NCBI GenBank assembly: GCA_016722525.1
Contig: JADKJB010000016.1
Location: 1 to 64,000 of the forward strand
Length of the DNA: 64,000 nucleotides
Direction: 5' to 3'
Source of the DNA: Bacteroidota bacterium
Lineage (GTDB): Bacteria; Bacteroidota; Bacteroidia; AKYH767-A; OLB10
Shown: positions 30,446 through 41,072 of the stretch, in pieces
Position numbering within the stretch: position 1 is the stretch's first letter
How the letters are laid out: each line of letters opens with the position of its first letter
The notes under the pieces: model-generated
What the model was told of the DNA's origin: nothing
The model's input: the letters and a program-made list of their open reading frames with translations, nothing else
Databases searched by the model: none
Program-made: the position numbers and the translations under genes

Positions 30446-31238
30446 CTACATTTCTTTAGATAAAAACCGATCCAATTCTTCAGGCGAAATATTTGCTTTT
30501 AACTCACCATCCCTTGCTACTGAAATAGCTCCTGTTTCTTCTGAAACAATAATAGCGATCGCATCACTTTGTTCAGTAATCCCTAAGGCTGCTCTGTGCC
30601 TCATTCCATATTGCGCCGGAAGATCGGGGTTATCAGTAACTGGCAAAACACAGCGAGCAGCTTTAATCTTATTGTTCGAAATTATAATGGCTCCATCATG
30701 CATTGGACTATTCTTAAAAATATACTTTCGATAAGTCGCTTTGACACTTCCGCATCCATAATATCACCTGTGGAGGCGTAAAATTTCAGGTCCGAATTTC
30801 GCGAAATTACAATAATGGCACCTGTCTTGTTTTTTGCCATATTGGAACAGGCTTTTACAATAGGTGCAATGTTTGTTGCATCTTGTTTTTGAAATTGGAA
30901 ATTCCATTTAAATAAGTTCCTGGCAAACGTGTTTTGTGCTAAAAAACTGTTAGTGCCCATAAGAATGAGAAAGCGTCGAACCTCTTGTTGAAAAACGATA
31001 ATTAATGCAATAACCCCGACTCCTATAAATTGGCCGAGTAAAGCTCCATTAACTGCATGTCCAAAACTTTTACACACAGCCACCAAAGAAGATAAATGGA
31101 GATGAGCCCGATAAAAATATTCATCGCAACCCCGCCTTTCAGCAGCTCGTAAAGTTTATAGAGTAGAAACGCTACTAAAAGGATATCCAGGATATCAAGT
31201 AATCGGACACTCAAAAATCCTATGTGAAAGATTTCCAT
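30446..31238 (-). CDS. cdaA: Diadenylate cyclase, CdaA type (two frameshifts)
   Basis: Makes cyclic di-AMP from two ATP at the inner membrane. Three N-terminal hydrophobic helices (about 10-60) are followed by FQQEVRRFLILMG and the DAC domain. That domain has TGAIIVISR, the catalytic MHDGAIII and GMRHRAALGITE motifs, and SEETGAISVARDG near the end. The frame breaks near 31030-31045 and near 30700; the flanking pieces match family order with no gap. About 264 residues repaired. c-di-AMP regulates turgor and the cell wall; mscL also occurs in this window but is not linked to it. Confidence 0.88.
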
Positions 31239-31291
31239 GATGTAAAAATAGAAACAATAAAACTATTATTCATAAGAGACTTTCAATGCAT

Positions 31292-31873
31292 TCAATGAAA
31301 TTCATCAATTAGGAAACGATAGGGCAGGAGCGCGTCACTTCCTGCGTAATCTACTCCAATTCGCGGAGTGACTTTTATTTGTTCTGGACGAAACGAAATT
31401 CCTTTGTCTTCTATCCATATTTTATTTCCAAATAAACTTGTACCAGTCAAAGAATAGTCAATTCCTAATGCCTGACTTACTTTGCCGGGACCATGAAATG
31501 ATTTTTTGGTGTAAATAATCTGTTTTCTGCGTTGCAGCATGGTTTCTTCTCCTTCAAACGGCAAAACTGACCTGATTAAAACCGCATGAGGTATATTTTC
31601 AACATTGGTAACTACATTCAATAAAGAATGCACTCCATAGCATAAGTAAATGTAGGCAACGCCTCCTTGCTGATACATTACAGATGTTCTGGATGTTCTT
31701 TTGCCTCCAAAAGCATGAGAAGCGCGGTCAGTTATCCCATTGTAAGCTTCGGTTTCAGTAATTATGCCGGCAGTAATTAAGTTATTTTTGCAGGTAAATA
31801 CAACTTTACCCAACAACAATTGAGCAATAGCAACAACATCATCGCCGCAATAAAAATCACTTTTCAGTTTCAT
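31292..31873 (-). CDS. mpg: 3-methyladenine DNA glycosylase (AAG/MPG family)
   Basis: A 193-residue base-excision repair enzyme that removes alkylated purines. The family signatures are TETEAYNGITDRASHAFGGK (catalytic Glu), RTSVMYQQGGVAYIYLCYG, NVVTN and a late HGPGKVSQALGID. The frame is intact. It overlaps the 3' end of recQ by 17 bases, which suggests a two-gene repair operon. Confidence 0.93.
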   Translation of the reverse strand: MKLKSDFYCGDDVVAIAQLLLGKVVFTCKNNLITAGIITETEAYNGITDRASHAFGGKRTSRTSVMYQQGGVAYIYLCYGVHSLLNVVTNVENIPHAVLIRSVLPFEGEETMLQRRKQIIYTKKSFHGPGKVSQALGIDYSLTGTSLFGNKIWIEDKGISFRPEQIKVTPRIGVDYAGSDALLPYRFLIDEFH

Positions 31874-33804
31874 TATTTAGCTCAATCTCTGCTTTTAGCC
31901 TCCAATAACTCACCTTTTTATTATACTTCAGATATTCCTGATCAATCATCCAAGTGATCATTTCAAGTGCCTTTTTCGAATCATTAATTCCTGAGCGCTC
32001 CAACAAAGCCACCACATTCAAAGGTCCTTCATTTTTGAGGATGGAATTTATGTTAGTGCGAAAATTATCTAATTCAATTTCATTAAATTCCTGTTTATTC
32101 AATTCTCGGCAATAATCGCACACGCCACACCTTGAAGTAGCCTTTTCGCCAAAATAATTCAATAAAATCATGCTTCTGCATAGGTGCTTTGAAGTCACAT
32201 AATTTGCAACAGCTTCTGAACGCAGAATATACTTTTCCTTTCTTGCCAGGTATTTCTTTTCATCAATATCAATGTATACAGCCTCTTCCCGTGGAGTGGT
32301 AAAAGTGAGTTGTGGAGAATCTTTGCGAGGCTCATAACTTAATATGTCATTTTTATGAAGATAGGTAAGCATACTCACCACCTGATCATAGGTAATCTTT
32401 AACTTATTGGCCAGTTCAGGCTCACTAATTTTCACAAATTCATCAAATACACCTTCAGCTGAACGAAGAATTGTTTTTATGAGAATATCATACTTAAAAT
32501 TAGTTACTTGAAAAGTATATAAATCGATATTGTTCACCTTAAAATGTACTCTTGAAGGAATAAAAACCGCATCAGAAACACTGATTAATCCCTCTGCTTC
32601 AAGAACTCTGAGACAACTCAAAGCAGTAATCGGATTGAAATTATAATTGGAAATAAACTTTGTAATTTCAAAATCATAGCTGACGCCCATTCCTGAATCA
32701 ACCGGCACTTGAAGGTAATTTGCTATTGCCTGATAAACATTTCGAATCTCTTTAATTGCCGGAAAAGAAGTTTCTTGCCGACGTTTCAAATCGGCTATAT
32801 CTGTTTCATTATACAAAACAATTGCATAGGCAGTCTTTTCATCTCTACCAGCGCGTCCTGCTTCCTGATAGTAAGCTTCTGGGCTATCAGGCAGATCCAT
32901 ATGAATAACTGTACGCACATCAGGCTTATCAATACCCATCCCAAAAGCATTGGTGCAAACCATCACTCTTGTTTTACCTGATTTCCATTGATCTTGCTTT
33001 TCATTCCTTAATTGAGCCGATAGTCCGGCATGATAAAAGTCAGCTGATATTTTATATTGTTGCAATAATTGAGCATATTCTCTGGTGCGTTTACGATTTC
33101 TGACATAAACTATTCCGGTGCCTCTTACTTTTGAAAAAATTTCAATCATTTTTCGCTGTTTATCTTCCATGTGATAGCACAAATAATTGAGGTTTTCTCT
33201 CGCAAATGACTTTTGAAATAAATGCTCTTTTTTAAAAGCCAGCTGCTTCATAATATCAGTTCTTACTTCAGGCGTGGCGCTCGCTGTAAGGGCAAGAATT
33301 GGTACTGATGGGTGGAGATCCCTAATCTCAGCAATTCGCATGTAGGAAGGTCTAAAATCATATCCCCATTGAGAAATACAATGAGCTTCATCAATAGCAA
33401 AGAGGCAAACATTCATTTTCTGAATCCTTTCCCGGACTAAATCTGATAAAAGTCGTTCAGGTGAAAGATAAAGGAACTTAAGATGTCCATAGATGCAATT
33501 ATCTAAAGCAATATCTACTTCATCGCGACTCATTCCGGAAAAGACTGCAACCGCCTTTATTCCTTTTGCTTGCAAGTTCTCTACCTGATCTTTCATGAGG
33601 GCTATCAAAGGAGAAACTACTATGCAAATTCCTTCCATAGCCATCGCCGGCACCTGAAAACATACCGATTTTCCACCACCTGTAGGTAATAGTGCCAATG
33701 TATCAATGCCATTCAGAACAGACTCAATGATATCTTCCTGCAAAGGCCTGGAAACGATCATGATTCCAATATTGCTTAAGAATACTGGCAGCTTTACTAT
33801 ACAT
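31857..33804 (-). CDS. recQ: ATP-dependent DNA helicase RecQ (one frameshift)
   Basis: SF2 helicase that unwinds DNA 3'-5' in recombination and repair. It has Walker A LLPTGGGKS, DEAH in FAIDEAHCISQWG, SAT-like LTASATPEV, motif VI EAGRAGRDEK, and an RQC domain with zinc cysteines in CRSMILLNYFG and CGVCDYC. A winged-helix part follows; a separate HRDC domain is not obvious. The start is placed at 33804: MYSKAASILKQYWNHDRF joins RPLQEDII when one extra C near 33750 is removed. About 649 residues. Confidence 0.92.
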
Positions 33805-33925
33805 ATTTAAAAAATTCCCCTTAAAACAGCAATGATGTTCGAAATTACTAAACGGTATTGAGAAAATAGAGCCTCACTTTTTTCTCAGAAATTCCTAAAT
33901 ACCGGTACTAATTTTAATAAAACAA

Positions 33926-33955
33926 GAAAGGCCTACCATAGAAGGCAGGCCTTTC
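33926..33955 (-). terminator. Stem-loop after the histone-like gene
   Basis: GAAAGGCCT (926-934) pairs with AGGCCTTTC (947-955) around a 12-base loop, about 23 bases past the stop of the minus-strand histone-like gene. On that strand it is followed by TTGTTTTATT, a moderately T-rich tract. Confidence 0.6.
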
Positions 33956-33977
33956 AGCATAATAGGTGACAAAAGAA

Positions 33978-34406
33978 TTATTTCTTCTTAGTAGCTTTCT
34001 TTTTAGTAGCAGCTTTTTTCCTTGGAGCAGCTTTCTTAGTAGCAGCTTTTTTAGTAGCAGCTTTTTTCTTAGGAGCAGCTTTCTTAGTAGCAGCCTTCTT
34101 CTTAGGAGCAGCTTTCTTAGCAGCAGCTTTCTTCTTAGGAGCAGCCTTTTTAGCTGACATAACTTTTTTAGCAGCTTTTTTCTTAGTAGCTTTCTTCTTA
34201 GTAGCAGCTTTTTTTTTAGGAGCAGCTTTCTTAGTAGCAGCTTTCTTAGTAGCAGCTTTTTTAGTAGCAGCTTTCTTTTTTGGAGCAGCTTTCTTCTTAG
34301 TAGCAGCTTTCTTTTTAGCAGCAGCCTTTTTCTTAGGAGCAGCTTTCTTTGCAGAAACAGACTTCGCTTTTGAAGCAGATTTCTTTACTGATTTTTTTTT
34401 CATCAT
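33978..34406 (-). CDS. Histone H1-like Lys/Ala-rich DNA-binding protein
   Basis: A 142-residue protein made almost only of Lys, Ala, Thr and Pro in units such as KKAAPKKKAATKK, interrupted once by KVMSAKKAAP near the middle. It resembles the C-terminal tail of eukaryotic H1 and bacterial H1-like proteins (Hc2, AlgP, Bacteroidota homologues). Expected to bind DNA or RNA nonspecifically in the nucleoid, with no globular fold. The gene is itself a DNA repeat (gcagctttctt units), so copy number may vary between strains or assemblies. Confidence 0.9.
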   Translation of the reverse strand: MMKKKSVKKSASKAKSVSAKKAAPKKKAAAKKKAATKKKAAPKKKAATKKAATKKAATKKAAPKKKAATKKKATKKKAAKKVMSAKKAAPKKKAAAKKAAPKKKAATKKAAPKKKAATKKAATKKAAPRKKAATKKKATKKK

Positions 34407-34578
34407 GATTTTGTTTAATTAATTAATTGGTTAATGCACTTTTTACTTAAATTCTTTTCTAAAGGTTACAATAGGTTCTAATTCAACTCATTTAATCAAC
34501 CTTGTTGGATTTGGAATACACTCAATTTTTTATTTATCAATTGCATTCGTTCTCCTTAATTCCATATACACCAGTCTG

Positions 34579-35822
34579 TCAAACAGGAACAATTTTATCG
34601 GCCTGATATTGACCTGCTTTTAATTTTCCATATATTTTGGTAAATGATTCAATAGTATAATTGACATCTTCCAATGTATGTACCGCAGTCGGAATCAAAC
34701 GTAAAATGATGATTCCTTTTGGTACCACAGGGTAAACAACCATTGAGCAAAATATATCGTAATTTTCCCTTAAGTCAATAATCAGGTTGGTGGCTTCTGG
34801 AATACTACCATTGAGGTAGACAGGTGTAACGGGTGAATCAGTTTTACCTATTTCAAAGCCTGCATCTTTAAGACCTTTCTGTAAAGCATGAACAATTTTC
34901 CAAAGATTTGCTTTCAGTTCAGGTCTTGTTTTTAAGAGTTCAAGTCTTTTTTGAGCTCCTATCACTAAAGGCATTGGTAAAGATTTAGCAAAGATTTGCG
35001 ACCGCATGTTATGTCTTAAATAGTCAATAACCTGTTCGTCGCTGGCAATAAATGCTCCAATTAATGCCATCGATTTGGCAAATGTTCCAAAATAAATATC
35101 AATTTCATTTTGAACACCTTGTTCTTCTCCTGTTCCGGCTCTGTCTTACCCATAGTTCCAAAACCATGAGCGTCATCTACAAATAATCGGAACGAAAATT
35201 TCTTCTTTAAGGCTACTATTTCTCTTAATTTACCTTGATCACCTGACATTCCAAATACACCTTCAGTAATTACAAGAATAGCACCTCCAGTTACATTCAC
35301 AAGTTTGGTAGCCCGCTCCAATTGCTTTTCAAGATTGGTAACATCATTATGAGGAAAAACAAAACGCTTCCCCATATGTAGTCGAACCCCATCAATAATG
35401 CATGCATGTGATTCAGAATCGTAAACAATTACATCATGACGATCAACAAGGCAATCAATAGCGCTCACCATTCCCTGGTAACCAAAATTTAAAAGAATCG
35501 AAGCAGGTTTGTTTTCAAAAGCTGCTAAATCTCGTTCTAATTGTTCATGATGATTACTATTGCCTGACATCATCCGGGCACCCATTGGAAGTGCAAATCC
35601 AAATTCTGCTGCTGCCTCGGCATCAGTTTTTCTTACTTCAGGATGATTGGCCAGACCAAGATAATTATTTAAACTCCATACTAATTTTTCTTTTCCGCGA
35701 AAAATCATCTTGTTTGAAATAGGACCTTCTAATCTAGGAAACATAAAGTAACCGTAAGATTCTTTTGAATGCATTCCCAGAGGACCACGGTTCTTTAATA
35801 ATTTTTCAAACAAATCTATCAT
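34579..35822 (-). CDS. Alpha-oxoamine synthase family PLP enzyme (KBL/SPT-like, one frameshift)
   Basis: A 414-residue fold type I PLP enzyme that would condense an amino acid with an acyl-CoA. The N-terminal part has WSLNNYLGLANHPEVRKTDA, MGARMMSGNSNHHEQLE and LVDRHDVIVYDSESHACIID, with VDDAHGFGTMGKT. After a break near 35145 it continues GTGEEQGVQNEIDIYFGTFA with the PLP lysine in FAKSMA, then RSQIFAKSLPMP. Bacteroidota carry several such paralogues, including serine palmitoyltransferase for sphingolipids; this one has the distinct GPLGMHSKES N-terminus, so I do not name a substrate. Confidence 0.85.
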
Positions 35823-35977
35823 GCGTGCGGCTTAGTATTTTTTTTGCCTTGAAATTATTGCGAAAGATCAGAACTTTTTTTGTTATACAATCACTAACCT
35901 CAATAATGTTTTCAACAACAATTTGTTAATGACGGATTTTGAACAGCTGAGATAAAAAAAGTTTATTTTATATTTTG

Positions 35978-35985
35978 TATCTTTG
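35978..35985 (+). promoter_or_regulatory. -7 promoter element of bamD (very short leader)
   Basis: TATCTTTG fits TAnnTTTG exactly and ends 4 bases before the bamD ATG at 35990, so the mRNA would be nearly leaderless. An upstream TTG at 35975 lies in front of and into this element and is not the start. Confidence 0.65.
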
Positions 35986-35989
35986 TGTC

Positions 35990-36814
35990 ATGAAGAAAAA
36001 TAAATTTATATTTATAGTTACAATGTGCATGTTGATGTTCCTTGTTAACTCTTGCAGCAAATTTAGTAAGATTCAAAAGAGTACTGACATGGAAGCCAAA
36101 TATACGGCTGCAGTTAATTATTATGATAAGAAATATTATTTTCAAGCTCTTCAGTTATTCGAAGAGTTAATCACTGTTTTCAGAGGGACCAGCAAAGCTG
36201 AGGATACTTACTTTTATTACTGTCAATGTTATTTCGAAACTGGTGAATATACAGTTGCTGCATATCACTTTAATAAGTTGAATCAAACATTTCCAAACTC
36301 ATCCCGTGCGGAAGAAGCACTTTTCAAAAACGCTTTTTGTTATTACCTCGATTCACCTGTTTCATCACTCGATCAAAAAAATACTACAGATGCGATTCGT
36401 CAGTTCCAACTTTTTATTAATCGTTATCCGCAAAGCGAAAAAGTTGAAAAGTGTAATGGACTAATCGATGAGCTCCGCTTAAAACTTGAAACAAAAGATT
36501 TTAATAATGCTAAATTGTATTTTAAAACCGGAAACTTTAAAGCATCCATGTTCGCATTTCAAAATGTTTTGAAAACGTATCCGGCTACAATATTTAAAGA
36601 AGATTGTCTGTATTATATTTTACGCTCTTCTTTTATATATGCAGGTCAGAGTGTGGAAGTGAAGAAGGCTGAGCGTTACAAAATCACTATTGAAAATTAC
36701 TATAAATTGCTTGACGCATTTCCTACTGGAAAATATCTCAAAGAATCCGAAAAAATATTCCTCGAAGCCCAATCACGCATCAAAAAGCTTGAAAAAGACG
36801 CTCAAGTCATATAA
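35990..36814 (+). CDS. bamD: Outer-membrane assembly lipoprotein BamD
   Basis: Periplasmic lipoprotein of the Bam complex, which folds beta-barrels into the outer membrane. Lipobox LVNSC with Cys near 22. Five TPR-like repeats follow (AAVNYYDKKYYFQALQLFEE, AEDTYFYYCQCYFETGEY, AEEALFKNAFCYYLDSP, NAKLYFKTGNFKASMFAFQN). About 274 residues, normal length. It heads the order bamD-rpoZ-coaBC-porD-recN that I know from many Bacteroidota. Confidence 0.93.
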   Translation: MKKNKFIFIVTMCMLMFLVNSCSKFSKIQKSTDMEAKYTAAVNYYDKKYYFQALQLFEELITVFRGTSKAEDTYFYYCQCYFETGEYTVAAYHFNKLNQTFPNSSRAEEALFKNAFCYYLDSPVSSLDQKNTTDAIRQFQLFINRYPQSEKVEKCNGLIDELRLKLETKDFNNAKLYFKTGNFKASMFAFQNVLKTYPATIFKEDCLYYILRSSFIYAGQSVEVKKAERYKITIENYYKLLDAFPTGKYLKESEKIFLEAQSRIKKLEKDAQVI

Positions 36815-36820
36815 TTTTCC

Positions 36821-36828
36821 TATTTTTG
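36821..36828 (+). promoter_or_regulatory. -7 promoter element before rpoZ
   Basis: TATTTTTG fits TAnnTTTG exactly, 38 bases before the rpoZ ATG and 6 bases after the bamD stop. It suggests rpoZ can be transcribed separately from bamD. Confidence 0.6.
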
Positions 36829-36866
36829 CACCTATATATATATATAAGTATAAATCTGAAGAGATC

Positions 36867-37183
36867 ATGTCGTACAAAATGCCGCAAATACCACTGTAAC
36901 CCGTGATTTGTTAAAGTTTGAAAAGGGAACCGGTAATATTTATGAATCACTGGTTGTTATCAGCAAAAGAGCCAATCACATTTCAACTGAACTGAAGGAA
37001 GAACTCCAAAATAAACTGTCGGAATTCGCCACTGGCACCGATAATCTGGAAGAAGTTTTCGAAAATAGAGAACAAATTGAGATTTCAAAGTTCTATGAAA
37101 GACTTCCTAAGCCTGTTTTAATTGCCCTTCAGGAATATGTGGATGACAAAATTTACCACAGAAACCCAGCTAAAGAACAATAA
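36867..37183 (+). CDS. rpoZ: RNA polymerase omega subunit (one frameshift)
   Basis: Small subunit that binds beta' and helps RNA polymerase assembly. The start ATG at 36867 reads MSYK; adding one A to the run at 36876-36879 gives NAANTTVTRDLLKFEKGTGN, then IYESLVVISKRANHISTELK and a C-terminus YVDDKIYHRNPAKEQ. The 'ARAN/KRANHIS' motif fits the omega helix. About 105 residues. The gene order bamD-rpoZ-coaBC supports the call. coaBC follows after 9 bases. Confidence 0.85.
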
Positions 37184-37192
37184 TCTCAGCCC

Positions 37193-38397
37193 ATGAGGCT
37201 TTTCAAAAAGAGAATCCTTTTGGGAGTAACCGGTAGCATTGCCGCTTACAAGTCAGCTGAGTTAATACGTCTTTTCATTAAGGAAGGCGCTGAAGTACAG
37301 GTTGTTATGACTAAATCGGCGCACGATTTTATTACCCCTCTCACATTAGGAACCCTTTCCAAAAAACCTGTTCTCACCGAATTCAGTGAACCAGCATCAG
37401 GCACATGGAATAACCATGTGGAATTGGGTCTGTGGGCCGATGCCGTTGTTTTAGCACCCGTTACAGCCAATACCATTGCCAAATTGGCAGCAGGACGTTG
37501 CGATGACTTACTCTCAGCCATTTATTATCAGCCAGATGCCCTGTTTTTATTGCTCCTGCCATGGATCTGGATATGTTTGCACATCCTTCAACAACGGAAA
37601 ATATTTCCCAGCTGATTTCGTTTGGAAACAGGGTAATTGGTCCTGCATCAGGAGAATTGGCCAGCGGGCTAAAAGGTGCCGGACGGATGCTGGAACCAGA
37701 TGAAATTTGCTCCTTTATGGTAAAGGCGTTGCATCCAAATCCAGAACTTATAGGCAAAAAAGTATTGATAAGTGCAGGTCCCACCCGGGAATCCATTGAC
37801 CCGGTCAGATTCATTTCTAACCACTCATCCGGTAAAATGGGAGTGGCATTGGCTGAAGAATTTGCCCTCAGAGGTGCCTTGGTAACTCTTGTTGCTGGGC
37901 CGGGTGTTGTGATGCCAAAAAATGGAGCTATTAGTGTTTTACAGGTTGTTTCAGCCGATCAAATGCTTGTTCAATGTATAGCAGAATTTAAAAATTCAGA
38001 CATTGCAATCATGGCTGCTGCAGTTGCCGATTACACACCAATTGCAGTTGCCGATCAAAAGTTAAAAAAGAAATCAGATCAGGTACATCTTGAACTTAAA
38101 CCTACTGTAGACATTCTTGCCAGAATGGGCGAAATGAAAACTAAAAACCAGATATTGGTGGGCTTTGCTCTTGAAACCGATAATGAAATTGTAAATGCAA
38201 TTGGTAAATTAGAGCGTAAAAATTTAGATCTTGTAGTGTTAAATTCAATGCAAGACGCCGGAGCTGGCTTTAATTCTGATACCAATAAAATAACTATCAT
38301 TGACAAAAATAAAAATGCTGTTCCTTATAGTCTAAAATCCAAAAAGGAAGTAGCTTCTGATATAGCCGATAAAATTATTTCATGTTTCAGCAAATGA
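37193..38397 (+). CDS. coaBC: Bifunctional phosphopantothenoylcysteine decarboxylase/synthetase (one frameshift)
   Basis: Two steps of coenzyme A synthesis. The CoaC half has GVTGSIAAYKSAELIR, the FMN and substrate motif NHVELGLWAD, APVTANTIAKLAAG and, after a frame break near 37545, PVFIAPAMDLDMF. The CoaB half has ISAGPTRESIDPVRFISNHS followed by SGKMG, then VADYTP and GFALETD. About 401 residues repaired. The last codons overlap the next gene by ATGA. Confidence 0.92.
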
Positions 38398-39296
38398 TAA
38401 AAATTACTACCCTGGCATTAGCTCTTCTGCTTGTTGTCAATAGCACCAAAGCACAGGAATTAAATTGTAATGTAACAGTTCTGACTGCTCAAATTCAAAG
38501 CAGCGATAAAAAAATCTATACCACACTTCAGAATTCAATTTATGAATATATGAATAATACCCGGTGGACGAACGATCAATACAAGAACCAGGAACGAATT
38601 GAATGTACCATTCAGATTAACATAACAGAAAGAGTATCAAATGACGATTTCAAAGCAACTATCCAGGTTCAATCACGAAGACCTATTTATAAAACTTCCT
38701 ACTACTCACCACTGTTAAATATCAATGATGAGAATTTTCAATTCCGATATATAGAATTCCAAACTATTGAGTTCAATGAAAATGGTTCCAATCCAAATTT
38801 GGCGGCTGTTTTGGCCTATTATGCTTATTTAATTATTGGAATAGATGATGATACTTTCTCTCCTCTTGGAGGAAGTTTATATTTACAGAAAGCCCAAAAT
38901 ATCACCGCCAATATGCAGAATAGCCCGGAACGTGGCTGGAGGGCTTTTGAAAGTACAAGAAATAGATATTGGCTGGCTGAAAATCTCAATAATCCCATAT
39001 TTAAACCGCTGCGGGAAATGATGTATAATTATCACCGCAAAGGACTTGATGTGATGTCGGACAAAAAAGATGATGCCATAACAGTTATTGCTGAAAGCAT
39101 AGACGCATTAAAACCACTTCATAATGATAAGCCGGGCAGCTATCTGATGCAAATTATTCTATTTACCAAAGCAGATGAAATTGTAAATATTTTCTCTTCA
39201 GCCTTTCCTGAAATAAAAACCAGAATGCTGAATACACTCAATGAAATTGATCCCGCAAATGGAACAAAATACCAGGGTATCATGAATAAAAATTAA
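38394..39296 (+). CDS. DUF4835 / PorD-family T9SS accessory protein
   Basis: A 300-residue exported protein (signal ALALLLVVNSTKAQE). DUF4835 proteins include PorD, needed for type IX secretion in gliding bacteria. Family features are ELNCNVTVLTAQIQ near the mature N-terminus, NNTRWTNDQYKNQERIECTI, and NPNLAAVLAYYAYLIIGIDD with FSPLGGS. A start at ATG 38394 overlaps the coaBC stop (ATGA) and is preferred over 38382. The frame is intact. Confidence 0.88.
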   Translation: MIKITTLALALLLVVNSTKAQELNCNVTVLTAQIQSSDKKIYTTLQNSIYEYMNNTRWTNDQYKNQERIECTIQINITERVSNDDFKATIQVQSRRPIYKTSYYSPLLNINDENFQFRYIEFQTIEFNENGSNPNLAAVLAYYAYLIIGIDDDTFSPLGGSLYLQKAQNITANMQNSPERGWRAFESTRNRYWLAENLNNPIFKPLREMMYNYHRKGLDVMSDKKDDAITVIAESIDALKPLHNDKPGSYLMQIILFTKADEIVNIFSSAFPEIKTRMLNTLNEIDPANGTKYQGIMNKN

Positions 39297-39331
39297 TAGG
39301 ATTTTATTCTTATCCGGTCGTTCTATTTTTT

Positions 39332-39339
39332 TATTTTTG
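39332..39339 (+). promoter_or_regulatory. -7 promoter element before recN
   Basis: TATTTTTG fits TAnnTTTG exactly and lies 25 bases before the recN ATG at 39365. No -33 box is clear. Confidence 0.55.
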
Positions 39340-39364
39340 TAAAAACAACCAGGCTTTTAATCAT

Positions 39365-41025
39365 ATGTTACAGCGACTGACAATAAAAAATTATGCTCTC
39401 ATTGAAGAACTTGATATCACGTTCTCCAAAGGAATGACCATTATTACCGGTGAAACCGGAGCCGGGAAATCGATCCTTCTAGGGGCACTTTCCATGCTTA
39501 TCGGAAGTCGTGCGGATTCATCATCATTGCTTAAAAATGATAGGAAATGTATCATTGAAGGATCATTTAGAATTGAAGAATATAATCTGCATGATTTTTT
39601 GTTTCCCATGATCTCGATTTTGAGGATTTAACAACTATTAGAAGAGAAATTAGTCCGGAAGGAAAATCACGTGCTTTTGTGAATGATACTCCTGTAAACC
39701 TCTCTATTCTTAAGGATCTGGGCTCACGTCTTATCGATATCCATTCTCAGCATGAAACACTCACATTGAATGAATCCGGTTTCCAAATGTTAGTAGTTGA
39801 CAGCTTCTCCAAACATAGTGCTATACTCAAAGATTTTCAATCGGTTTACTTGAGATATATTTCAAATATTAACCATCTTTCTGATTTGCGTGAAAAGGAG
39901 ATCAAAGCAAAAACAGATGCTGATTATTACAATTTTTTGTTTAATGAAATTGATGAAGCCCGTTTGTTAGCAGGAGAGCAGGGTGACCTTGAAAAAGAAC
40001 TGGAAATTCTTAATAATAGTGAAGAAATAAAATCTGCCTTGGCAAAAGCTGCAGCGGCTTTAAATGGTGATGAAAACAATTTGATTACTGCATTATCCAG
40101 CTTAGAAACTTCCCTCTTTGGGATTTCAAAATTGTATCCGAAAGCAGCAGAAATGTGGAATCGACTGAAGTCGATTCGCATCGAATTGAAAGATATTTCT
40201 AATGAAATTGAGAATCTGGAATCTGATGTAATTTATGATCCATCCAAAGTGGAAATTATTAACGACCGTTTAGATTTAATTTATCGTCTTCAACAAAAAC
40301 ACAGGGTAAATTCCGTGGAGGAGTTAATGGCAGTTTATTCTGATTTGCAAACAAAACTTTCAGGTATTAATTCGCTCGAGACTGAAATAGCCAAAGTTGA
40401 AATTGCCATCAATCTGGATAAAGATTCCTTAACAACCCAAGCTAAACTTATTCATAAAAACCGGAAAACAGCAATTGCGGAAATCGAAAAAATAATTAAA
40501 ACACTTCTATCCGAAGTTGGTATGAAACATGCCGTATTAAAAATTGAATTAGAACCCCTGCCATTAGGTCATTTCAGGAATAATGGGACCGATCATATTA
40601 AGTTCCTTTTTAGTGCAAACAAAGGAATTGAATACCGTGAACTTCATAAAGTTGCTTCTGGTGGTGAACTTTCAAGGTTGATGCTTTGCATAAAATCAAT
40701 GATAGCCCGGCTTACTGGATTGCCAACTATTATTTTTGATGAAATAGATACCGGAATATCAGGTGAAATTGCACACAAAGTTGGAAATATTGTCAAAGAA
40801 ATGGCAATAGAGCGTCAGGTAATAGCAATAACACATCTGCCTCAAATGGCAAGTAAAGGGGAGGAGCATCTGTTCGTTTTCAAAGAAACTCAAGATAACT
40901 CAACAGCTACCCGGATCCGGAAACTCAATAAAAATGAAAGGGTAGAGGAGATAGCCAAAATGTTGAGTGGTGAGCAACCTACAAAAGCAGCTATTGCAAA
41001 TGCTAAGGAATTACTGAATGTTTAA
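39365..41025 (+). CDS. recN: DNA repair protein RecN (one frameshift)
   Basis: SMC-like ATPase that gathers broken DNA ends. N-terminal MLQRLTIKNYALIEELDI and Walker A TGETGAGKS (near 30-37). A break follows at the T run 39595-39600: one more T continues FFVSHDLDFEDLTTIRREI. A coiled-coil middle (about 150-330) leads to the signature VASGGELSRLML, Walker B PTIIFDEIDTGISG and ITHLPQMAS. About 553 residues. Ends the bamD-rpoZ-coaBC-porD-recN group. Confidence 0.93.
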
Positions 41026-41043
41026 ATGATCACTAAAATATCC

Positions 41044-41051
41044 TATTTTTG
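41044..41051 (+). promoter_or_regulatory. -7 promoter element of fabI
   Basis: TATTTTTG fits TAnnTTTG exactly and lies 21 bases before the fabI ATG. The in-frame TTG at 41049 lies inside it and so cannot be the start. Confidence 0.65.
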
Positions 41052-41072
41052 ACCCGACAAAACCACTCAATT

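Noticed and set aside
33966..34157. Plus-strand Ser/Phe-rich frame
   Set aside because: Antisense of the Lys/Ala repeats of the histone-like gene.
34579..35822. Naming the alpha-oxoamine synthase as serine palmitoyltransferase
   Set aside because: Its N-terminus and motifs differ from the Sphingobacterium-type enzyme as I recall it; the substrate cannot be told from sequence alone.
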